Source: Parapedobacter defluvii (GTDB lineage Bacteria > Bacteroidota > Bacteroidia > Sphingobacteriales > Sphingobacteriaceae). From it: a stretch of DNA of 64,000 nt. The notes under the pieces were generated by a model, which was not told where the DNA came from, ran no database searches, and was given only the letters and a program-made list of their open reading frames with translations. The stretch is from NCBI RefSeq assembly GCF_014642075.1, contig NZ_BMIK01000013.1, positions 83,952 through 147,951 of the forward strand, in the 5' to 3' direction. Made by a program: the position numbers and the translations under genes. Shown here one piece after another: positions 59,023-64,000 of this stretch (position 1 is its first letter; each line of letters begins with the position of its first letter).

Positions 59023-59769
59023 TTTGGGTTTAAAAAGATCTAAAAATTTAATGAATATACCACTTTTGGGAGGTAATCCGGCTTGTTCACGTTCAAAGTT
59101 TATGGCTTCCCGACGGGTGAGCGGAATCATATCCATGCGTTGGTCCTGCAAGGGGCGGTCGTAACGGTCAGTTTCCACGCTTGCGATGCGATCAACCACA
59201 TCGATGCCGGAAATAACTTCTCCAAATACGGTGTAGTTTTGATCGAGATGAGGCGTACCACCCAACGTTTTATATACTTGGCGCTGATAAGCCGGGATTT
59301 TACGGCCACCTAACCGCAATTGCTCCAAACTATCAAGGCCCGCATCGGTAAATGTCCTTCCCTGCACAATATAGAATTGGGAGCCGCTGGAGGCTTTTTC
59401 AGGATTCTCATCACGCGCTGCAGCGATTACTCCCTTTTTATGAAAGAGGCTGTCTTTAAATTCCGCAGGAATGGTATAACCCGGACCTCCTTCGCCGAGG
59501 TGTTGGCGCTCCGCAGCATAACGGGAATCGGGATCGCCACCCTGGATCATAAAATTGTGGATAACACGGTGGAATAGCAGGTCCTTGTAATACCCCTGGC
59601 GTACCAGCTTCATAAAGTTGTTACGATGGAGCGGTGTTTCGTTATATAGTTTCAGCAGGCATTCGCCCTGTGTGGTGACCAGCCGGACATACTTATGGGG
59701 TGGGACGGCAGCTTGGGATGAAAAAATATGGAAGAGAAGGAGTATTAATACTGAAAGGATTCGTTTCAT
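59017..59769 (-). CDS. Secreted cyclophilin-type peptidyl-prolyl isomerase
   Basis: From ATG 59769 the protein has 250 residues with a signal peptide (ILSVLILLLFHIFSSQA). A longer frame to 59871 begins in the previous gene and is rejected. Cyclophilin motifs are LLFHRVIHNFMIQGGDP, GSQFYIVQGRTF and YTVFGEVISGIDVVDRI, containing the catalytic Arg and the QGGD residues. Acts on periplasmic or envelope proteins. The start overlaps the previous stop by 4 bp (ATGA). Confidence 0.9.
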   Translation of the reverse strand: MKRILSVLILLLFHIFSSQAAVPPHKYVRLVTTQGECLLKLYNETPLHRNNFMKLVRQGYYKDLLFHRVIHNFMIQGGDPDSRYAAERQHLGEGGPGYTIPAEFKDSLFHKKGVIAAARDENPEKASSGSQFYIVQGRTFTDAGLDSLEQLRLGGRKIPAYQRQVYKTLGGTPHLDQNYTVFGEVISGIDVVDRIASVETDRYDRPLQDQRMDMIPLTRREAINFEREQAGLPPKSGIFIKFLDLFKPKY

Positions 59770-60116
59770 GCTAAGTTTCCGATTTCTTCGAAATAATCGA
59801 CGATGAGTGATTTGATGACCATCTCCTGTTCCAGAAGTGTATAGTTGGGTATCGGTTTGACAAGCCGCCAATGAGGCCAGCCATCCTGGTCCAACCCCTC
59901 CAGTTCATAAAAACCCATGGCACTGAACAGCCGACAGGTGGCAATATGCATCAGCTCTTCCTTTTGCCTTTTGGTAAACTTCATCGGGCCCTTGCCTAAC
60001 TCCTGTACTCCGATCAGGAATAGCATGATTTTGATATCTGGCTTTTCCATCTCAAACCGCTTTGCAGTATCTGACTGCAACTCGGCCCACTTCCGATTGA
60101 TTAACGATGCGTTCAC
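59766..60116 (-). CDS. Conserved small protein of unknown function
   Basis: This 116-residue protein starts at ATG 60116: INRKWAELQSDTAKRFEM, DIKIMLFLIGVQELGKGPMK, KEELMHIATCRLFSAMGFYE, WPHWRLVKPIPNYTLLEQEM. I do not recognise a family. No signal peptide or membrane segment is seen. Its coupling to the cyclophilin gene (4-bp overlap) suggests co-expression. The protein looks compact and soluble. Confidence 0.65.
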   Translation of the reverse strand: MNASLINRKWAELQSDTAKRFEMEKPDIKIMLFLIGVQELGKGPMKFTKRQKEELMHIATCRLFSAMGFYELEGLDQDGWPHWRLVKPIPNYTLLEQEMVIKSLIVDYFEEIGNLA

Positions 60117-60162
60117 CGAACAAACTTAGGCAAATTGCAGGTAAAAACCTACAGGTTTTTGG

Positions 60163-60192
60163 TGAATGGTGGTCCGTGGTGGGTGGTCAGCA
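60163..60192 (+). repeat. Heptanucleotide repeat tract I (short, G-rich on plus strand)
   Basis: GGTGGTC, CGTGGTG and GGTGGTC units near the end of the heptamer-rich stretch. No such tract was seen beyond it. Confidence 0.7.
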
Positions 60193-60508
60193 AGGCAACA
60201 GTTTGTGGAATTTGTTCCACACATTGTGTGAAAAAACGGACAGCTACTAAAATTCGCTCCTCACACCCTTGCGGATTGAAAGAACGTCTGCATTATTAAT
60301 CTTATTGATTTCCAAACCTGTCGCCATGACTTATGGAAATAATCGCCGTCCGTCAGACATGTGCAGATTGTTGGCACAGTATTGTTTATGTCACTAGCGT
60401 TATTTGGAACTCCAAGATTTTAACAAAATAACATTCCCCTCCCCGGGGTATGTTGAAGAAAACGGTAAATTACTTAGTATAGTATGAACTGTTTGTTTTA
60501 GTATCTGG
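60193..60508. other. Intergenic region with a palindrome and no ORF
   Basis: Between the small conserved gene and the phosphatase lies about 320 bp without a gene-like frame. It contains the perfect hairpin TGTGGAA-tttg-TTCCACA at about 60204-60221 and a C-rich/G-rich stem (CATTCCCC ... GGGGTATG) near 60430-60452. A small RNA ending at the hairpin 60509-60537 is possible; no promoter of the expected type was found. Confidence 0.3.
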
Positions 60509-60537
60509 AAAGGCGTCGCTTCGGTGGCGCTTTTTTT
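60509..60537. terminator. UUCG-loop intrinsic terminator, possibly bidirectional
   Basis: AAAGGCGTCGC, TTCG loop, GTGGCGCTTTT (all pairs, some G-U) followed by T7 on the plus strand. Only minus-strand genes flank it, so it may end the phosphatase operon from the other side (weak U-tail) or an unannotated plus-strand RNA. Confidence 0.55.
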
Positions 60538-60553
60538 ATTTTGACAAGGAACT

Positions 60554-60988
60554 TTATTTCAAGCGCTCGATCAACTCATTGCACCGCTGCTGCACAAGTT
60601 GATAAACGGGCTCAAATAGCTGGTTATCGTAATAGGGATCGGGAACTTCACTGTCTTCAAGGAACAGTTGTATGCGCGCGCGTTGCTCAGTTGTTTTGGT
60701 CCGCGCCATCAAACTGCGGAGATTCTCGCGATCCATGGCTAGGATATGGTCAAATGCATCGAGATGACTAGGATGAAACTGCTGTGCCCGTTGCCCGCTG
60801 ATATCGATCCCGTATCGCTTGGCGACCGCAATCGCACGGTGATCCGGCGGATTGCCTACATGCCATCCGCCGATGCCCGCAGAGTCTACGGTCCAGTTAA
60901 GTCCGTTGCGTTGAACCAAGTGTTGTAACACACCATGCGCCAGCGGTGAACGGCATATATTGCCGAGACATACCATTAATATCTTCAT
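60554..60988 (-). CDS. Low-molecular-weight protein tyrosine phosphatase
   Basis: This 144-residue protein has the C-x5-R active site CLGNICRS (Cys7, Arg13) and the general acid loop VPDPYY at about 120. Length and motifs are complete. Family members dephosphorylate tyrosine on BY-kinases in polysaccharide export, or unrelated substrates. Here it lies 10 bp after the NtrY-like kinase gene, not in the polysaccharide locus, whose Wzz has no kinase domain. Confidence 0.9.
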   Translation of the reverse strand: MKILMVCLGNICRSPLAHGVLQHLVQRNGLNWTVDSAGIGGWHVGNPPDHRAIAVAKRYGIDISGQRAQQFHPSHLDAFDHILAMDRENLRSLMARTKTTEQRARIQLFLEDSEVPDPYYDNQLFEPVYQLVQQRCNELIERLK

Positions 60989-60998
60989 GTATCAATGA

Positions 60999-62318
60999 TT
61001 AAAACTGTAATGTAAACACGCTGCCTTTCCCTTCCTCACTTTGAACCAAGATGTTACCGCCATGCAGCAACATAATTTGCTTACTTAGGGTAAGACCTAC
61101 GCCGCTGCCTGTTTTACGTGTAGTAAAGAACGGGATAAAAATGCTTTCGAGCAAATCAGGCGGTATGCCTTTCCCGTTATCGCTTACTTTGATTTGCGGC
61201 TTACCGTCATTCGCAGAGGCAGAAAGCGATATATAGGGGTTTGATACCTCCTTAACCGCTTCCATTGCATTGAGTAACAGATTGATGAGCACCTGCTCAA
61301 TCAGATTTATATCCAGTTCCAATTGCAGCTGTGTATCTTTCAGAATGATATCCAACTCGATGTTTTTCTGGAGGAGCGAAGGCTCCATGAGCTGGTATAG
61401 GTTTTCAAACAACTCGGATGCGTACACCCTGCTGAGGTTAGGCCGTTCGATCTTATTCAACGAACGGTAGGTACCTGCAAACTTCAGCAGTCCTTCGCTT
61501 CGCCGTTTAATGGTTTCGGTACCCAGCCGGATGTCATCTAGGTCTTCGTTATTGGGTAAGTTGTCCAACCGGCTTTTTAAGGTATCCGCCAGCGACGATA
61601 TGGGTGCAATGGAATTCATGATTTCATGTGTGAGCACACTCAACAATTTCTGCCAGGCTTTGGATTCGGTTTCGTCTATGGCTTCGTTCACATTCTGATA
61701 AACAAGCAGTTGGAACTTTCCCTCGGGTGTTTGAAATTGGCTCGCCGTGAGCAGCAACTTGATATTTCCACGTGCAGCCTGCACACTGAGTAGGGTCTGT
61801 TCGCCCGGGACCAATTGCAGGGTTTTGTGATAAAGGTCTTCGTTCCGCCGTTGAAGGGCCTCAAATTTATGCAGATAAGGGATGCCAAACAGTTTTTTGA
61901 ACGCCTCATTCATCCAGACGACCTCTTGTGTATCGATATTATAGGATAATATGGCGGTATCGACAATTTCCAGGATTTGCTGTAGGTATTGGTATTGAGT
62001 TTCTCGTTCGCTGCTGATTTTTTTAAAGACTCCGTTTATTTCATTAAAGGCGCTTCGCAGCGGAAGCAATTCTGATCTGGCATGGCTAAGTGGGAAATGT
62101 CGTGTAAAATCGCGGTACCGTGCTGCTTCGGCAAACTCTTCCAGTTCCCTGTAGGCCCGCAATTGTGACCGGAAATTAAGTGTGAGCATCCAGATACAAA
62201 AAGGGCCCAGCAACAGTGCATATAGATATTGCTCTTTGAATAGCAAGTAAGCGAGCCCCGTCAACGCCGTCAAAAGCAGCACCGCCCGGAAAAAAATCAA
62301 CCGCCGGAATCGCCGCAT
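60999..62318 (-). CDS. Membrane-bound sensor histidine kinase (NtrY-like)
   Basis: This 439-residue protein has two close hydrophobic segments at the N-terminus (FFRAVLLLTALTGLAYLLF; YALLLGPFCIWMLTL), a PAS-like domain at about 110-200 and a kinase core: LLSVLTHEIMNSIAPISSLA with phospho-His about 231, N box LLLNAMEAVKEV, G1 VSDNGKGIPPD, G2 GSGVGLTLS. It is coupled to the sigma-54 regulator encoded just upstream (2-bp gap) as an NtrY/NtrX-like pair. Signal unknown. Confidence 0.92.
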   Translation of the reverse strand: MRRFRRLIFFRAVLLLTALTGLAYLLFKEQYLYALLLGPFCIWMLTLNFRSQLRAYRELEEFAEAARYRDFTRHFPLSHARSELLPLRSAFNEINGVFKKISSERETQYQYLQQILEIVDTAILSYNIDTQEVVWMNEAFKKLFGIPYLHKFEALQRRNEDLYHKTLQLVPGEQTLLSVQAARGNIKLLLTASQFQTPEGKFQLLVYQNVNEAIDETESKAWQKLLSVLTHEIMNSIAPISSLADTLKSRLDNLPNNEDLDDIRLGTETIKRRSEGLLKFAGTYRSLNKIERPNLSRVYASELFENLYQLMEPSLLQKNIELDIILKDTQLQLELDINLIEQVLINLLLNAMEAVKEVSNPYISLSASANDGKPQIKVSDNGKGIPPDLLESIFIPFFTTRKTGSGVGLTLSKQIMLLHGGNILVQSEEGKGSVFTLQF

Positions 62319-62320
62319 TA

Positions 62321-63673
62321 TTAAAGATCGTATTTACTCAGCCGCCGGTAAAGAGCCGTCCGCGTAATTCCGAGTTCCTTGGCTGCCTTGCTGATGTTTC
62401 CTCCATGCTTTTCCACCACATTGGCGATGGTGATGCGTTCAAGTTCTCCGAGGTTATGTTCTTCAGGCGTTTGCCGCTGTGCGGAGCCGTTCTGAGGTGT
62501 TTGCTCGATGGCCGAGAAAATGACATCATCAGCACCAAGAATTTCTCCGTCAGCCATGATGACGGCACGCTCAATACTGTATTGAAGCTCCCGGACATTG
62601 CCTGGATAATGATATTTAAGGAGTTTCTGCGCGGCGCTTTTGTCAAAATCCGTTATGGATTTCCGGTATTTCTCCGCATATTTTTGAAGGAAATAATGGG
62701 CAATTCGAAGAATGTCATCCCCCCGTTCGCGAAGCGGCGGCACTTGCAAATCGACCGTATTAATGCGGTAAATAAGATCTTTGCGAAAACGGCTTTCATT
62801 CGCTAAATCCGCCAAAGGAACGTTGGTTGCACAGACCAATCGGATATCGATGGGAATAGGCGTATTACTTCCTAGCGGAATAACCTGCCGGTTTTGAAGC
62901 ACACTGAGCAGCTTAGCTTGCTGCTGAAGGGAAATGTTGCCTATTTCGTCGAGGAACAATGTCCCGCCGTTAGCAGCTTCGAAGCGACCCACGCGATCTT
63001 CCCGGGCATCGGTGAATGCTCCTTTTTTATGGCCGAACAGTTCGCTTTCAAATAAACTTTCTGTCAACGCGCCTACATCGACTTTGATAAAAGGTTTAGC
63101 CGCTCGTGTCGATTGCCTGTGGATAGCGGTTGCGATGAGGTCTTTGCCGGTTCCATTTTCTCCCAGTATAAGAATGTTGGCATCAGTAGGGGCTATTTTA
63201 TTGATCTTATAAAGCAGGTCTTGCATAACCTCCGATTCACCAATAAATTCCGAATCGTTACCCACTGCGGGTTCGGGGGCTTTCTTACGGTCCTTTTTAG
63301 ACAGTAATCCCCTGATTACGGTGATCAATTGTTCATTTTGCCAGGGCTTCACCACAAAATCAGCAGCTCCCTGTTTGAGCGATGTCACCGCTAGGTCAAT
63401 CGCACCGTAAGCAGTGATCATGACGACAGGCAAGTCGGGTTTCAGGCTTTTTATGCGGCCGAGCCAATATAACCCTTCGTTTCCCGTGTTGATGGTACTT
63501 TTGAAATTCATATCCAGCAACACCAAATCGGGTGTTTCTCTTGCAAGTATAGATGGAATCTGCTCAGGATTGTGTTCTGTAATAACTTTGCTTACTTGTT
63601 GTTTAAGTAATAGCCGTACCGCAGTTAGCACATCCGGGTCGTCGTCTACGACTAATATGCGTGAATTTTTCAT
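62321..63673 (-). CDS. Sigma-54-dependent NtrC-family response regulator
   Basis: This 450-residue protein has a receiver (Asp54 in DLVLLDMNF; conserved Lys in [12 protein letters not shown]), an AAA+ domain with Walker [26 protein letters not shown] (GAFTGA variant with D in place of G), [12 protein letters not shown]alker B, and a C-terminal Fis-type HTH ([20 protein letters not shown]). It activates sigma-54 promoters in response to the kinase encoded next to it. The D in the loop is the only unusual residue. Confidence 0.92.
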   Translation of the reverse strand: MKNSRILVVDDDPDVLTAVRLLLKQQVSKVITEHNPEQIPSILARETPDLVLLDMNFKSTINTGNEGLYWLGRIKSLKPDLPVVMITAYGAIDLAVTSLKQGAADFVVKPWQNEQLITVIRGLLSKKDRKKAPEPAVGNDSEFIGESEVMQDLLYKINKIAPTDANILILGENGTGKDLIATAIHRQSTRAAKPFIKVDVGALTESLFESELFGHKKGAFTDAREDRVGRFEAANGGTLFLDEIGNISLQQQAKLLSVLQNRQVIPLGSNTPIPIDIRLVCATNVPLADLANESRFRKDLIYRINTVDLQVPPLRERGDDILRIAHYFLQKYAEKYRKSITDFDKSAAQKLLKYHYPGNVRELQYSIERAVIMADGEILGADDVIFSAIEQTPQNGSAQRQTPEEHNLGELERITIANVVEKHGGNISKAAKELGITRTALYRRLSKYDL

Positions 63674-63747
63674 CAGTTACCTACTATCCAATCAAAACGT
63701 AAAACTACAACTATAAGTTTGGCTCACAAAAAAATGAAAAAATAATT

Positions 63748-63776
63748 TTGAATATCGGCTAACAGCGCTATATTTG
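63748..63776 (+). promoter_or_regulatory. Promoter of the tRNA-Val locus
   Basis: TTG (63748-63750), 18 bp, then TATATTTG (63769-63776), a perfect -7 element. The transcript would start near 63783, 9 bp before the tRNA-like relic. Confidence 0.6.
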
Positions 63777-63791
63777 CATTCCCAAAACGAA

Positions 63792-63860
63792 GGGAGCTTA
63801 GCTCAGCTGGTTCAGAGCATCCCGACCAACAAGTCGGGAGGGTCACTGAAACGAAGGAGC
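63792..63860 (+). pseudogene. tRNA-like relic upstream of tRNA-Val
   Basis: The first 33 bases match the 5' part of the tRNA-Val downstream: acceptor GGGAGCT and the full D arm. The middle then has TCCCGAC-caacaa-GTCGGGA, a 7-bp stem with a 6-nt loop, not a normal 5-bp/7-nt anticodon arm. After GTCACTG the T arm and 3' acceptor half are replaced by AAACGAAGGAGC and A-rich sequence. A cloverleaf cannot close, so this is a tRNA fragment rather than a functional tRNA. Confidence 0.7.
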
Positions 63861-63872
63861 AAAAAATAAAAT

Positions 63873-63950
63873 GGGAGCTTAGCTCAGCTGGTTCAGAGCA
63901 TCTGCCTTACAAGCAGGGGGTCACTGGTTCGAACCCAGTAGCTCCCACCA
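63873..63950 (+). tRNA. tRNA-Val (anticodon TAC), CCA encoded
   Basis: Acceptor GGGAGCT pairs with AGCTCCC; the D arm is GCTCAGCTGGTTCAGAGC; the anticodon loop CTTACAA gives anticodon TAC (valine); the T arm contains GGTTCGAACCC; discriminator A then CCA (63948-63950). All structural elements are intact. It shares a promoter with the relic 12 bp upstream. Confidence 0.95.
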
Positions 63951-63979
63951 ACACCCGCCAATGGCGGGTGTTCTTTTTT
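63951..63979 (+). terminator. Intrinsic terminator of the tRNA-Val transcript
   Basis: ACACCCGCC, loop AAT, GGCGGGTGT: a perfect 9-bp stem directly after the CCA end, followed by TCTTTTTTC. A strong rho-independent terminator. Confidence 0.9.
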
Positions 63980-64000
63980 CCTGAAACCTATGCATTACCT

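Noticed and set aside
48931..60192. Heptamer tracts as CRISPR arrays
   Set aside because: Units of 7 bp are contiguous and degenerate, with no unique spacers and no cas genes.
60554..60988. LMW phosphatase as part of the polysaccharide export machinery (Wzb)
   Set aside because: It is about 18 kb from the locus and belongs to the NtrY/NtrC-like cluster; the Wzz here has no kinase domain.
63792..63860. First tRNA-like sequence as a functional tRNA
   Set aside because: No T arm, no 3' acceptor half and an abnormal anticodon arm.

Overview
The window looks like the chromosome of a Bacteroidota bacterium, most probably family Sphingobacteriaceae (a Pedobacter/Parapedobacter/Olivibacter-type organism; the genus is inference). 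The evidence is repeated Bacteroidota-type promoters (TTG near -33, TAnnTTTG near -7), few Shine-Dalgarno sites, SusC-type TonB receptors with carboxypeptidase-regulatory-like N-terminal domains, DUF4374 lipoproteins and family-typical pairs such as HupE/DUF6702. No rRNA or CRISPR array was seen. One complete tRNA-Val lies at the right end.

Layout. (1) 1-9.5 kb: the end of a sugar isomerase gene, a Gfo/Idh dehydrogenase, a DUF4374 lipoprotein beside the wreck of a second siderophore-uptake locus, a LuxR-type regulator, a large lipoprotein of unknown function and a four-PAS hybrid histidine kinase. (2) 9.7-16 kb: an intact iron/siderophore-type operon on the minus strand (TonB receptor, DUF4374, two small membrane proteins, PepSY membrane protein) with a recognisable promoter and a likely terminator. 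(3) 16.2-20.4 kb: a defence-like patch with two DUF4143 ATPases, an intact AbiEi/AbiEii (type IV toxin-antitoxin) pair, an internally deleted fossil of a second AbiE locus and a broken fragment of an AAA-ATPase-like gene. (4) 20.4-42.9 kb: a Wzx/Wzy-type surface-polysaccharide locus, mostly one long minus-strand operon: Wza/SLBB exporter, Wzz, wbpA-lhgO-wbpE-wbpD-wbpB for UDP-2,3-diacetamido-glucuronic acid, Wzx, a second aminotransferase/acetyltransferase pair, a WecF-like transferase, Wzy, two GT4 transferases, a secreted beta-helix protein and an epimerase. The 22-33.8 kb part is visibly AT-rich and carries an IS4-family insertion inside the operon. (5) 43-47.3 kb: an AlbA_2 protein with a GEKV minisatellite, a regulator with a degenerate nucleotidyltransferase domain, a third DUF4143 ATPase behind a perfect 23-bp inverted repeat, an Rrf2 regulator and a RelE/Phd toxin-antitoxin pair. 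(6) 47.4-60.2 kb: ordinary chromosomal genes (two paralogous AsmA-like proteins, an Ldh-family dehydrogenase, an M1 peptidase, HupE/DUF6702, a MoxR ATPase with a VWA partner, a cyclophilin) separated by nine tracts of a degenerate G-rich heptanucleotide repeat found only in this stretch. (7) 60.5-64 kb: LMW tyrosine phosphatase, an NtrY/NtrC-like two-component system, a tRNA-like relic and tRNA-Val.

Main points of interest: the heptanucleotide tracts, which supply start regions, stop codons and even signal-peptide residues to neighbouring genes; the fossil and intact AbiE modules with a shared boundary sequence; three DUF4143 ATPases, each with its own repeat next to its start; and an L-2-hydroxyglutarate oxidase gene inside a wbpABDE set, where it can recycle the by-product of WbpB. 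No wholly new system is demonstrated. The strongest candidates are the DUF4143/AbiE patch and the heptamer family.
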